Assembly (NCBI GenBank): GCA_964526045.1
Contig: CAZGIF010000004.1
Span: 62,001 to 126,000, forward strand
Direction of reading: 5' to 3'
Length of the DNA stretch: 64,000 bases
Source of the DNA: CAZGIF01 sp964526045
GTDB taxonomy: Bacteria; Patescibacteriota; Gracilibacteria; Absconditabacterales; Absconditicoccaceae
Of the stretch, positions 1 to 12,782 are shown in pieces (position 1 is the stretch's first letter; every line of letters starts with the position of its first letter). The notes under the pieces were generated by a model. It did no database searches. It was not told where the DNA came from and was given only the letters and a program-made list of their open reading frames with translations. Position numbers and translations under genes: made by a program.

Positions 1-1711
1 CCTCCAATACATCTTCTCAGACAGTCTTTTTGACAAAAGCCAAGAAGTCTTTGTGTTCATTTGTTTGTTTTTTGATTTCTTTGTCTGCTTTTGCTTGTTC
101 TTCTTTGTCTCCAAGTTGCACATCTTGTTCTGATGCGGCTTTGAATTTTCGTCCTTTGTATTCTTGTAAACCACTAACAACGTATTCATCAATCGGATCT
201 ATCATCAACAACACATCGGTTCCATATTTTTTGAATTGTTCGATGTATGGAGAATTTTCAAGTTCTTGGATTGACGTTCACGGTAGGTAGTACAAGAAAT
301 TTGCTGGTGTGTCCTCAGAGTCAGATCAATCTTTTTTATCTATTTTCTTGTCGTCTTTTTTATCGTCTTTCTTGTCTTCTACTTTTGTGTCAGTATTAGC
401 AGCTATATAATCATCAAGACTTATATATTTTTTTTGATTCATACTATAAAACAACACTGTTTCTGCGATCTTTTCTTTGTTTGCAAAGTCGTAGTGAATT
501 CATTCTTTGAGAATACGTCCATAATTCTGGTGAAATTCCAAAAACGCTTCTGGTTCTTTTTTCTTTTTTCGAGCGAGAGATTTGAGTACTTCTTTGACAA
601 GACTTGCCTGTAGTTTTGTCATCAATGCAGAGTTTTGCAAAATTTCACGAGACACATTGAGAGAAAGGTCATTTGTTTCTACAACTCATTTGACAAACCT
701 CAACCAAATTGGCAACAATTCTTTACATTTTTCTAGAATCAACACGTTTTGGACATACAGATCTGGTCAGTATTCCTGTTGATTATCTCATCATTGCATC
801 ATAGCAAAAGGATTTTGTTTTTGAGGAACAAATAATAACGTTTTATAACTCAAAACTCATTCTGTATGTACATGCAACACATCCAAAGGATCGTTGTTGT
901 CAAATGTCAAACTCTGATAAAAATCTTTATAATCTTCTGCTGTTACATCTTTTTTGTGTTTTGTTCGCAAAGACTGCATTGCATTTACTTGTTCAAGTTC
1001 ACGTTTTTCGTCAGTGGGTTTACCATCTTTGTCGGTTTTTGCATCTTCCATCATCATAACTGGAACTGGAACATAGTTAGAATGTTTTCTAACAAGTCAT
1101 TTGATACGAGACGGCGAAGCAAATTCTTTCGATTCTTCGTTGAGATACAAACGAATTTCTGTTCATCTTGTTGTTTTTTTGCTGTCTGTGATCGTATAAT
1201 CTCATTTTCATTCTGAAGTTCGGAGCACTGCGTCTTCTCACACGGCTTTGGTTTCCAATTCTATACGTTCTGCAACCATAAATGCACTATAAAATCCTAT
1301 CCCAAACTGTCCAATCAGGTCAGATCATATTTTTTCTTTCTCGTCCTTTTTTACTTGTTTCATAGCCTCCAAAAAAGACTTCGTACCTGACTTAGCGATA
1401 GTTCAGATATGAGATTGTACATCTTTTGAACTCATTCAGACTCAATTATCTATGATTGTAAGAATACTTTTATCCTCATCTGTTTGCAACGTAATAGCAA
1501 AATCAGTTTCATCTCACAAATACGATGTATCTTGAGCAGCCATTATTTTGGCTTTTTGGATAGCATCATTTGCATTAGATACCAATTCCCTCAAAAATAC
1601 CTCTTTGTTGGAATAAATACTGTGTGTTACAAGCTGGATGAGTTGTTGTACATCAGCTTCAAAACTCTGAGTTTTTGTTGTTGTGTTTTTGCTTTGTGTT
1701 TTTTTGGACAT
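1..1711 (-). CDS. htpG: Molecular chaperone HtpG (Hsp90), C-terminus cut by window edge
   Basis: Bacterial Hsp90, an ATP-dependent cytosolic chaperone dimer. The N-terminus carries the GHKL ATPase signature NKEVFLRELVSNANDA, very close to the family consensus. About 570 codons lie in the window; the family runs to about 620-640, so only the dimerisation end is missing. The middle domain follows and is interrupted by many in-frame TGA codons read as Gly, including one about 17 bases from the left edge, where the frame continues. The start is the ATG giving MSKKTQS; an upstream in-frame ATG (1753) would add 14 poorly conserved residues. A TGTATAAT extended -10 lies upstream. Identity is secure. 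Confidence 0.95.
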
Positions 1712-1758
1712 GGTTTGGTTAGTAAATATATAAATAGCACCTAACTTACTCAAGTGAT

Positions 1759-1784
1759 ATTATACAAATAAAAAATATTTGCAA
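1759..1784 (-). promoter_or_regulatory. Putative extended -10 promoter for htpG
   Basis: On the minus strand TTGCAA is followed after 14 bases by TATAAT preceded by TG, an extended -10. The spacing is short for a -35, so the extended -10 is the main support. It lies about 50 bases upstream of the htpG start. No CIRCE-like inverted repeat is seen. Confidence 0.4.
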
Positions 1785-1860
1785 GAAAAAATGTAAAAAA
1801 GAAAAAATGTAGAATTAGAATACATAGTACCAAACAAGGAGGATTTGACATAAGAAGAAT

Positions 1861-1888
1861 TTGACATAATAAAAAAGAGGAGTATACT
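1861..1888 (+). promoter_or_regulatory. Putative sigma70-type promoter, TTGACA-16-TATACT
   Basis: TTGACA at 1861-1866 and TATACT at 1883-1888 are separated by 16 bases, 33 bases ahead of the ATG at 1921. A second TTGACA lies at 1845-1850. This is the best promoter match in the accessory block and would drive the coiled-coil gene. Confidence 0.6.
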
Positions 1889-1920
1889 TGAGGTATATAC
1901 TTTTATTTTGCAATTGGCAA

Positions 1921-3843
1921 ACGATGATAGAAACAGGGAGTGGACCGAACTATACACCAGACAAGCAACAAGAAAATACACAAGAGAATGCTACAATAGT
2001 ACAAAAGCAATATGAATATCAAAAGATACTGAAGCATATAAAAACCATAAGAGAAAAAAAAGAGAAGCTAAATTCAGACTTAATAGTTTTAAGTGATACT
2101 CTTATTGAGCTAAGTAAGATTGAAAGCACTGATGAAGAAACTAAAACAATAATTACAGAATCTAAAGAAGATATTACAAACCAAACAAAAGCTAAAAGAG
2201 AAGTATTGCATCAAATAAATTCAGAAGAAAATTGAGAGAAAATGACATCTGATTTTCTGCGTATTAGTATATCAGAAGAAGCATTTATAAATCTTGAGAG
2301 TCCTTTACCAGGGTTAGATGAAGCATATAATGTATTAATAAAGAGTAAAAATGAATTAGAATCAGAGTTACATGAAATTGAATCTGAATTAGAAAAGGAA
2401 AAACAAGAATTTGAGTGAGAAATAAATAAATCTATAAAAGTTCAAGAAGATTTAATAACAAAAGAAGGATCTGAAATTGGAAATAACGAGGAAAAAATCC
2501 TTGTGCTACAAAATATAATACAAACCTTGAAACCAGTTAAAAAACTTTTAACAACTAAATGATCAGAAGATGCAAATACTCAAATTCAAAGACTAAAAGA
2601 GCTAAATACTATCTCACTTAAAAGTATTAAAAATATTAATGAAAAAATTACAAGTCTTAAAAATGATTTAAAGATTTTTCCAGAACATATAAATACCATA
2701 GAAATAAAGAGAGACAGTAAAAATAGTGAAATCACATGAATTCAAGTACAAATAGATAAAAACAGAGCTAGTTACGCAGAAGAACAAACAAATCTAGCAG
2801 AACAGCAACAAAAACAAGAACAAATCAAAAAACAAAACGAAGAAAACGAATATCTCAACAATATGATGAAAAAAGATTTGGAAGATAGCGAAAAATGAAG
2901 TGAAAATCTTAAAAATTATACGCTTAGTTTGGCGTTACAAGAAAGTGCTAAAGATTTAGAACCTGATACAATAGATAGTGTGGATCAATATGATATCAAA
3001 AATATAGCAAGGTATACAGAGGTCATACTTGCGTATCCACAAGTAAAAACACTACCAGAAAAAAATGATTTTAAAACTAGAATATCTACTATTTGAAGTC
3101 TGAGTCGTGCAACAACACAAGATTTAAAAAGGTTTCTTTTTGATACTTCTCCTTACATATTTGAGACAATCAAAACACTAGAGGATAAAGATGATGATAA
3201 TTATGTAGATTTCCTTAATGAAAAAGAAAGAAAAGAAGCCATTGAGAAGCTATCAGAAATATATAAGACAGTTTTAAAAATAGAAGAAAAAGTTGTTTTT
3301 ACAGATAAAACAAATCATACGCTCACTGATATAGAACTCAATGAAGAAAAAATTGGTAAAGTAAAAGATTTTTACATATTTTGAAAAGACAAAATAAACC
3401 TTGATACAGACATTTACACAAATTACTGGCTGATATCCGAGTTTTTAAAGAAAAAACTTTGATATAAAGATTCAGAGATGAACCCTTGCACAAATCCAGA
3501 AATCAAAATAACATTTGCAAATTTATTAGCACAGCTAAAATACCCTCAGGATTCAGTCAATGAGCGTGCACTTAGAGCCATGAAAATAGCAAAAGCTATA
3601 GATTTGATATGAAAAATTGCTTTAACTCATGAGACTAGTAGAGAAACACCATATATCCCCAAAAGGGGAGATGATGTATATGGCTCAAGCAGCGTTATTG
3701 CAAGAACAATTGACGAAATAAAAAATACAAATGAAAATGAAAGCGGAGTAGATGTGTGCATTAAGCAAGCAAAAAAATTCGACCCAGAAATATTCGATCT
3801 AGTCAAAGAACTCTATAATATAAAGGAAAAAGAGTCTCTTTAA
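1921..3843 (+). CDS. Large coiled-coil protein, function unknown (640 aa)
   Basis: The frame of 640 residues is open from ATG 1921 to TAA 3841-3843 when TGA is read as Gly. I do not recognise a family. Residues ~20-110 and ~120-330 are rich in Glu, Lys, Gln and Leu with heptad-like spacing, which suggests long coiled coils. The C-terminal third (from ~340) looks globular and contains two Cys near residues 520 and 617. No signal peptide or membrane segment is evident, so it is probably cytoplasmic. An in-frame ATG at 1888 lies on the promoter's -10 region and is unlikely to be the start. It is the first gene of a plus-strand run that leads to the transglutaminase-like giant. Confidence 0.8.
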
Positions 3844-3859
3844 AATTAACTCAAAAACA

Positions 3860-4507
3860 ATGAGCTTCAACACAATCAAAAAAATAATAACCAACCCCAT
3901 AATCTGATTTTCATTTCTTTTTATTACAACGCAACTTTTAGCAAACTTAGAAAATACAAATAAAAAAGCAGATATAAATAAAAAAGCAAATATGACTCAA
4001 CTACTAAAAAATGCTACAGACAATAACCGAGTATGAATGTATGATACTTGAAAAGAAATCATATATGACTGGCAAGAATCACGTCAAAAAGAGTTGGAAG
4101 ACAAGCAAAAAAAGTTGGAAGATAGAAGGCGTAATTTTAAAAATGCTGTTGAAAATATGCCATACTCTCTAAATATAACAACTATAAAATGAGATTCAGT
4201 AAGATATGACACATTACTAAACGAAAAAAATTCTATCTATCTAGTAAAAAATATTATAGAAGCAAGTCGTTTTGAATGAGAAGCTACTTATCAAAAAATA
4301 AAAAATATGGAAATGTTATTCGATAAAAATTATCTTTATATTCGTGATAACGATAAGATCATAAAAATGGATATATTATACCATCAAGACAAAGTTTGAT
4401 TATATAATTTTGAAACAATAAATTTTAGTTTAAAGGCCAGAGAAGTTTATCTCAAAAGAAATTTTAATGCTATGGAAATTACTCCCATGAGAGTTTATTC
4501 AGATTAA
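3860..4507 (+). CDS. Membrane-anchored or exported protein, function unknown (215 aa)
   Basis: ATG 3860 lies 16 bases after the preceding stop, so the two are probably co-transcribed. Residues ~13-28 (IIGFSFLFITTQLLA) are hydrophobic, a signal peptide or anchor. A charged helical stretch rich in Lys, Glu and Gln follows (~70-90), then a beta-like region. The frame ends at TAA 4505-4507, but the same frame stays open for 51 more codons to TAG 4661-4663 with similar composition. The gene may therefore be a truncated form of a longer one. No family recognised. Confidence 0.7.
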
Positions 4508-4663
4508 GAACATCCAATAAGTTTTTTAAAAGCAATAGAGTTGTTACAAAATAACAAAATCACTAGATATTCATTGAATAGTACAGAATTAATAGAGGTA
4601 ATTAACAAAGTAATACCTAATTTTATCGACAAGACTAGTCCTGACTTAAAGGAAAAAGAGTAG
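4508..4663 (+). other. In-frame continuation beyond the TAA of the preceding gene
   Basis: Directly after TAA 4505-4507, in the same frame, 51 sense codons run to TAG 4661-4663 (with FLKAIELLQNNKITRYSLN near the start). There is no start codon close to the beginning. The stretch reads like protein, with helical amphipathic composition. It could be a severed C-terminus, a readthrough extension, or the result of a base-call error in the TAA codon. Confidence 0.45.
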
Positions 4664-4696
4664 TAAATTTTGGACTAATCAAATACCACTAAAAAC

Positions 4697-7600
4697 ATGA
4701 ATAAAATAACAAACACAAAGACACATAGAGAAAACACAAATAACCAAAAACAAAATATGAATTTTATTAATTTTTTGGTGATGCTGAGTATGTCGCTTTC
4801 ATTTGTATTTACGACACAAACTACCAAAGCACAACAGACGAAGCAAGAGATAAAACAAAACACTACCAAGAAGACAACAAATACAACCAAGACAACAAAT
4901 AGCAGAGAGTCTGGAACGAACTCTCTCAACAACATCAACCAATCAATAGAAAATGCAATACTTCAAAAAAACAAATCAGAACTAGAACATTCTCTCAATC
5001 TACTTCAGACGTATCACCCCAAAGCCTTTGAAAAACGTATGTTTGGATTACTCTCACAAAAGTATGGCTATCTCTTGCTCTATGACTCTATACAAGTTTT
5101 ACATGATCGGGAACGCTTTCAACAAGCAAATACTTTACCGCTAAGTACTAGAGAACTCATTGTACAACAAAATATACAAAAAAAACTATCTGACAGCAGT
5201 GCCGTTTTGTCTAGATGAGGACGAACAGATCAAAAAGTAGCGAAATTTGAGGCATACAAAATAGAGTTAGAACAACGAGCAAACAAAGACCCAAATAGTG
5301 ATATTTGGGAAAACATAGATAACAAAAAAAAGTATGAACAGTTTGAAAAACGAATGCAACAAAAATTCGGGGCTGCAAACAATACTCAATCAGAGTTATT
5401 GAATAGCTATATCCAGTTAGAAAAACAGAAAAACATAATCTTGGAAGAAATAAGAAAGGACTTAAATATACACCTTGAAAGTGTAGAAAAAAGTGAAAAA
5501 TGATATATCATAACCTATACCAAAACAACACTATCGAAAGACAATTTACAAATCACACAGACACTACAAAAAAGAATAGAATCATCGTCAGATTTATTTT
5601 TTTGGCCTATAATAGATAAATTAAAACAAGAATGATTATATTCAAACATCCAAAATGAAAAATGAATAGAAGCCTGACACGGTGGAAGTTCTAACCAAAA
5701 TGACAATACGTTAGAGAAACCAATGATACTTGGGATGGAGTTTGATCGAGATGAACTAATAGAGCAAATTGGCAAAGTCAATCTATCAAACACAATAAAA
5801 CAACAAAAAAACACAGAGATGGATAGTAGTGTTATACAAGCTTTGCAAGAATTGGCGGAGTTATGACTGATCAAAGATGATTTAAAGACAAGTCTAGAAA
5901 AAGAGAGGAGTAGTGAAGCACAAAATTGAGATGCCATATGAGATACAAACAAAAAGACTACTAGAGAACTAAAACAAAATAGATTGTCTATAGACGATAT
6001 TGAAAAATGAGACAATAATACAGCAAAGACAACAGCAAAGACAACATCCAAAAAAGAAGATAAAGAACAAGAAAAATCAAACAAAAAGAAGACGTTGTGA
6101 TTCAATAAAAATGCATTTGTTGCAAGTAGTAGCGATTCATGAATACACAGACCTACACTTGATAAAATAAAAGAGAATAAATGTATCTATTGAACCATAA
6201 AGCCCGCACATTGATTTTGACCTTCATTGTATGTATCTCGTCAAGTATTATCTCTTTGAGATGAAACAAAGGAACTAGCAACAAACGTTATATTTGATAA
6301 CACATCAAAAAAATCGCTAGGACAAATAAGTATAAAAGTATGATCAGATTGAGCAATATGGACTGCATATGACCCAGAAACCAAAACATACGCACTTCCA
6401 AATAGTGATTCTTTTGTAGATCAAGAGACATGAGAAAAACTAAAGGTGGAAGTCAAATATGACAACCAGCGTGAGATGTTTTTTGCAGAAGGTGCAGAAT
6501 GAAAACTAGTTTCGTACGAACTATTTAAAGCTACTATTACGGCTGAAAAGTATAAACAGAAACCAAACAAACAATTTGGCAACACGTGGTCACAGAACAC
6601 ACAAACACTCTTATCTTCACTTAAAACATTAGAACCAAAACGAGCTGTTGATACATTGGTACACTATATCAAAAATAATTGAAAATATACAAACAATCCG
6701 GAACTATTTGAAGAATTTGCATCCTCAAACCAAAAAGTAGACAAATACATGGTTATGGATTGTGATATAGCTTGAAAGCTATTGATAGCATATCTTGGAG
6801 AAGTATGAATTCAATGACAATTGATATGATGTTTTTCGGAAAATGGTGACTGATTGTTGACATCAGATGAGGGACATGCATATGTCAGAGTACTTATGCC
6901 AGATGGTACAGTTTTGTTTGTAGATCCTACTCCTACAAATTGGCATGACCAAAAAGAAAAAAGTGCCTTTGAAAAAACAATACAAGCAAGTGAAACAGAA
7001 AGACAATCAATATTTGAAGATAGTGAAAAAAATGAGCTAATAAAACAGTGATATGATGTGGAAGCAGTACTAAAGTGAGAAAAAACAATAGTCAAGAGTG
7101 CCCTCCAAGCTAAAAAAACTATAGATGAAATCAAAAAAAAATATGAAAAACTAACGACACAATATCAAAAAAAGCAATTTCTTGAATATTTGTTGCAAGA
7201 TATAGAAAATAGTGATATCAATATCAGTCAAACATTCATCTATTTTTATTGCGATATAGAATATACTAAATTTTTTTGATATAGAAAATTTGACAAAAAA
7301 ATTACTCATTTTGCAACATCGATAACGTATTACCCAACCAACGAAGTATATAATTTAGAAGAAATATGTTCTTATTATCAGTATGTATACGAAGATGTTC
7401 AATTGATGAGAAGTAGATTTTGAGGAAAAGAGCTATATTGACGTTTTAATAAGAATCCTGAATATCCAATCTCATATGTGCTCCTAGCTAATTCGGTTAA
7501 CAAAAATAAAGAAATCAGCACCTCTCTTTTAAAAGAACATGAAAATTCTCCCATACTCTCTACACCAAAAATATGTGAAGGGGAGAGTATAGACACTAAT

Positions 7601-8881
7601 AGCGATGTAAAAAAAATAAAAAACTCTTCTCTCTATAGATTATTTCATTGAACATGAACAAAATTAGACCACAAAAAGTTTATAGATTTTTGTAAATGAT
7701 CAGATTTTGAGGAGATGATAGCCACGAATGCATATGGTAATCTGGTATTGTTTATTTTGGAAAATGACGAACAAAACCAACAATGAGTCATTGATGAAGA
7801 AGTACAATTTATTTATAATATTTCTAATAAGTCGTGAATACGATATTCACTACAAAACAATAGCTGAATGAGAACTCTTATAGAAGATAATTCTAAATCT
7901 TCGGGAGAAATAAGTGTAGATGGTGATATGTTAGTAAACGATAATCCATTGTATGACAAGTATAAAAATGAATATATTGAATTTCTCTCTCAAAAAAACA
8001 TACATATTAGCAAAGAAGATATACAGATATATATACAGTGAAATCATATGTTTTTTGTGTGAGATTGAGTATGAGAGAACATAGTGCAAGAATACAAGAA
8101 TATATATCCTATACAATATATGAAAACAAGTACAATCTATTATAAAGATATTAAGAATAATTGAAAAATTAAAATATTACCTGACTTTTTGTACTCAAGG
8201 AGAGTAGTTGAAAATTCATCTCTTTGAGATTTGCCTATTTTTTATAAAAACAAAACACGTTTTATTAACAAAAATGGAATTCTCTATGAGGACACGATGT
8301 CTGAAGATTTAGAGATAAGTATGCATTTAGAAAAAAGCACAAATATATTGTTATCAAAAAAGATTGAAGATCTGACATTCAACGATACACAAAATATACT
8401 TTATGCTATAGTTGAAAATATATCTCTTAATAGACTACCTGTCAAAGTTAATCAAAATCAATTCTCGACACACAAAGAGATAGACTTTGAAACATACCAA
8501 CTGTGGAAAAAAACATATGAAATATTTTTGCAATCCAATACTATACAAAAAGAAGAAATGTTTCATTTGTTAATTCGTTGAGCTGATTATAGATTTTTGT
8601 ATCAAAATATAACACCATCGAACATAAAAGATCTCTTGCATCCAGATAGCAGATCTCGACAACTAAACTACTTATTGGCTGAGGATTCTTGGACCAAAAA
8701 ATATCTCTACCTCACACAACAATGATCACCTATAACTTCACGAGAACAGATAGAATCAGTCACACAAAAACAACTCGAAACCATCACAGACAGTCAGGTG
8801 ACATCTTTTAGAGTAAGTGTAGTAAAAAAAGCAATGAAAAAATATTTTTCACAGTTTGATACAGACGAGAAAGACCGATAA
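4697..8881 (+). CDS. Giant exported protein with transglutaminase-like core (1394 aa)
   Basis: One frame of 1394 residues runs to TAA 8879-8881 with TGA as Gly. A hydrophobic segment at residues ~21-43, followed by TKA-QQ, resembles a signal peptide; ATG 4757 would place it right at the N-terminus and is a possible start. Residues ~50-480 are Lys/Glu/Gln-rich and low complexity. Around residues 680-750 the order Cys689 (MDCDIAGKLL), His727 (DEGHAYVRV) and Asp743 (FVDPTPTNWH) matches the Cys-His-Asp triad of the transglutaminase-like superfamily. The remaining ~640 residues match no family I know. Members act as transglutaminases, peptidases or peptide N-glycanases, so activity cannot be predicted. 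A terminator follows. Confidence 0.8.
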
Positions 8882-8926
8882 AACAATCAAAATTTGACAA
8901 AAGACAAACAAATAAGGATAATTAAG

Positions 8927-8949
8927 ATGTAGCATTGCTACATTTTTTT
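8927..8949 (+). terminator. Rho-independent terminator after the transglutaminase-like gene
   Basis: Seven-base perfect stem ATGTAGC/GCTACAT with a three-base loop, followed directly by seven T. It lies 45 bases after the stop of the giant gene. Confidence 0.75.
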
Positions 8950-8964
8950 AGTTTGTGAGGCACC

Positions 8965-9252
8965 GTGTCACAAGAAATCCTCATACAAACACTAGAAGAA
9001 CTCGTATGAGTTCGATGACCTGCACAATGATTTTTGACGTTGATTCGCGCAGGACGTTTTTCTGATGAGCTCAAAGATATGCTTTCACAAGCTCTTATGC
9101 AAGCAATTGGTGAGGTAAAAGACAAAAAAGTCAAAAAAACGCTATTGAAAGCACAAAGCTCTTTGGAGTTATTACGTCAACAAGAAGAGCAAGAACGTGA
9201 AGAGGAGTTGGAAGACCTCTTGGAACTAGAAAGTATGTTTGATGATCTATAG
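8965..9252 (+). CDS. Small acidic helical protein, GTG start (95 aa)
   Basis: The frame starts at GTG 8965, preceded by GAGG with 5-base spacing; no in-frame ATG occurs before 9079. It ends at TAG 9250-9252. The first third contains four TGA-encoded glycines or nearby small residues. The C-terminus is a run of Glu-rich helix ending LESMFDDL. No domain recognised. The terminator just upstream suggests its own transcription start or leaky readthrough. The next large frame is in the same phase, separated only by this TAG and a TAA three codons later. Confidence 0.6.
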
Positions 9253-9339
9253 TCTTTATAACCCAGATATACAACAATAGAAAATGCGCACGCAATAGAA
9301 CAGGTAAGTGACATTTCCAACAAAAGTTGAGAAGAGTTT

Positions 9340-12300
9340 TTGAAAGATCTTAAAAATTTTGACGATCAAGAAAAAAAACAAGCAAAAGATGCTATAGAAA
9401 ATAAAGATATACTAAAAAATACTGACTTTATTGCAGGGGTTAAACTAGAAATATGATCGTATCTATTACAGACCTGATATGTATCAAAAGCAGAAAACAT
9501 ACAAGATCCTGGTATCAAAGAACTCATCGCTGCTTTTTGTCCTGATGCATGATTGCGAGATCTCAAAAGATGAGCTCTAAACAAAATAGTTTCAGAAGTC
9601 GATAATGCCAAAAAAAATAATCCTGACCTGACTCAAGAACAGATCAAAAATTCACTGTGATGATTGTATGAGTGAGCAAAGACTTTTGTCACCACATCAT
9701 ACGAATCAGCTCAAAAAGATAACAAACTAAATACAGCTCAAACTTACAATAATTTAGGAATTAAACTAGGGTTTTGGGAATGAAAAACAACAGAAACATC
9801 TACTAGCACACCAGAAAAAACACCAGTTCAAACTACTACAACAGAAATAAAGAATACTAATGAAACTCCTATCGAAAAAACGCAAGCTTCTACTAGTGAA
9901 TCGATGAAAAAAAATATAGAAGATATTTCTCCAGAGAGATTAGAAAAAGAAATGGATAAAGTCAGAAAGAAAATGTGAAACTCCTATATAATTGAATCAA
10001 AGGAAGGTAGTAACTGGAGAGTAAAGGAGTTTGCTAGAGCAGTTATCTTAGCAGAAGATCAATGAGTTGAAGATGCCTATAAATTATTAAATAAGAATTT
10101 ATTCTGATCTTGAGACAATCATGCATCAAAAGAAGACTTTTTTAATAATATAGTATATCCATTACAGACGGGTTGATTGACAAACTTCTTGGTAGCACTA
10201 CAAGATATAGAAGCAACAGAGAAAAAAGGCATTTTAAATAATGAACTTTTTGTTCAAGTTTGAGATAAAAATATTTTTGATTTCTTTAAACAATATACCT
10301 GAAAAGAAAATCAGCCTTCTGTAGACCAAATCTATACCCATTTGAAATGATTTACAAAAGAAGCGAAAACAGAAGAAAGACAAGAAGAAAAAGCAGAAAA
10401 TAAAGAACAAAAGCAACTAAATGATAAGTTAAAGTGAGTATTTTGAGAAACTTTAGAAAGTATCTGACAAACAAAAGACATATCTGAAAGTGTTATCACA
10501 AGTATTCAAAAAGAATATAAGTGAAATCTTCATATTTTTGCCGATTGAGAATGAAATCTCAACGAATCAAAACTCAATCGTATGGTCAATATATTTACTA
10601 TACTTGAAAAAGCGTGAACACCATTTGATACTGGTAAAATAAGTGTACAAAAACGAGATGAATACTTTGGTAAACAAGCAGAATACGTTGAAATATTAGC
10701 TGCAACAACCATTAGTAAAATCAGCAAACTAAATAGTGATGATTTTGATAAAGCTATGCAAAATAACTGAATCAGCTTTATAGCACAATGAGATGAACTC
10801 GGATTTTTGACGTTGTATTATAATTGAGATGAAGAAAAAGCAATACAAGACTTGGAAAAATCAAATAAAGACGTAGTAGAAAAAAATCTAGATTCTGATG
10901 AAAAAGTAGAAAATAAATTAGATAAGACTTTGAAAAAAAATATGAAATGAAACATAGCAGACATAGCACAAGAATTTAATACATCAGAAATTATTTTAAA
11001 AAATATATTTGATGAATATAAAAAAGATTTACATCTTTTGGCTGATGATACTTGAAAGTTTGACGAAGTAAAAATGAATCGTACGATTGCAATTTTTAGT
11101 GAATTGACAGAAAAAGACATCCCTTTTGCTACATGATGACTAAGTATCAAAGAGCGAGATACTTTGTTTGCAAAAGAAAGTATTTCTACAGAAATCAATG
11201 CAATAGCAATCATCAATGACATCTCAAAAGAATCTAAAAAAGTAGATAGCAATTTGCTTGGACAACTACTTGCGTGAGAATGAAAAAACCTACTTCGCAA
11301 TGGGAAGATAGTAGAATTTAAAAATATGTACCAAAAAGTACAATCTGAACAAGAATCCAGTCAGAAAAATTCTTTTTTTTGAGGATTATTTTGAATAAAT
11401 AAAAATGCGACTAACACTCCAACCAATGGTGAAACAAAAACACATATTATCACAAAAGAAGAAAGAAGACAAGCAAGAAGGGAAGAAAGAGAAGAAAGAA
11501 GACAAGCAAAAAAGGAAGAAATCAAACAACAAGAAAAAAAACAAGAAGCTACACAACAAAAACAAAGTACAGAAACTAAAACAACTCAGTATAAACAGCC
11601 CGAAACAAGTAGCTACGCAACAAGTAGCGAAAGAAATTCAACGATTGAAAGTGCTTACCGTCAGGTAGATACGCAATCAAACAAAGTTGCATCACAGAAT
11701 CAGTTTGACTCTTACTCTTTGCCATCAGACGATGACTTATCAGAGAAATTCGGGCCTGATGTAGATACCAAGCAAATCAATGAAAAAACAAATGAAGCTA
11801 TGCGAAGTGGAGTCTTGTCCAATGCTGTGACAACAATTTTGGATTGATTACATGTGCCTATTAGTCAAGAATCACAACAGACTCTTTTGGACAAAATAAA
11901 TTGATGACAGGATATAAAAGCTGACCAAAATGAAGTTTCTTTGAGCTATGAAAGTAATGGCCAAACTTTTGATATTTCATATGATCTTCATACAGGAAAA
12001 TTTTCTATGGATTCACCTTGTATTGTAGATCTTTCCAATAACACATTGTGAAATGGGAAAACAACAATGACATTACCAACACTTTGAAATATGAAATCTC
12101 GAGTACAAGACATACCTAACAAAAATGTATCAAAAGCCAATAACGCAGAAGAATATGAACAAAACGTTCGCGCAGAGTGTAATGCAACAATAAAAAACAA
12201 TCTACAAAATCACTTACAAGAGTCAACAAAAACAGGTATCACAAAAGAAAAATTTATCCAAACAAATCTACAACGAAATACACTTGTACAGAAATTACAA

Positions 12301-12753
12301 AATATTGATCCAGATCTTTTCCCAGAAAAAGGCAAACAAATAGACGCTAAAATAAATCCAGAAAAATTTGCAACAGTAAAAACATTGTATGATACTATGC
12401 GTCTACATCCTGAGCACGTGCCTGACATGATCGACCAGTTTACACAACTGTCTTCACTAATCACAAGCCCAATAGCAAGAAGCAAATCAGAATACTTACA
12501 AAATGTCTTTGATAACCAAGACAACCTAGCACAAAATCAAGTTATGACAGATGTTGATATGAGTGATAGCCAATCATCAGAACTGATATCTATGTTTTCA
12601 CAACAAGAATGAGCAAATATGCAAACTCTCAATGTTAACAACCTCAAAACATTTGTGCATACATTACAAACAGATCCACACCCAGATCAAAGTCTGATGG
12701 CGAACTTACCACCATATGCCAAAGCTAAATTTGCAAAATATATAAACAAGTAG
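9340..12753 (+). CDS. Large protein with two internal repeats, function unknown (~1137 aa)
   Basis: The frame is open from 9262 to TAG 12751-12753. No ATG lies near its beginning; TTG 9340, preceded by GAAGAG, is the first usual alternative start, although the coding-like character begins near 9277. A Thr/Pro/Glu-rich linker covers ~150-200. Two related segments at ~391-465 and ~557-630 share the pattern EYK.(D/N)LH.(F/L)AD, (I/F)..E, P(D/F)..TG and (R).(E/D).(Y/L)F, showing a duplication. A Lys/Arg/Glu-rich stretch (~700-740) and a helical C-terminus follow. No signal peptide or known domain is visible. It may work with the other giant proteins of this block, but nothing in the sequence proves it. 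Confidence 0.7.
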
Positions 12754-12782
12754 CATAAAACTCCAAACAACTGAAAAATCAT

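Noticed and set aside
860..1220. Plus-strand ORFs with many Phe/Cys (e.g. 866-1216) as membrane proteins
   Set aside because: They are the complementary strand of htpG; the hydrophobic look comes from antisense Lys/Glu codons. The same holds for several other Phe-rich antisense frames.
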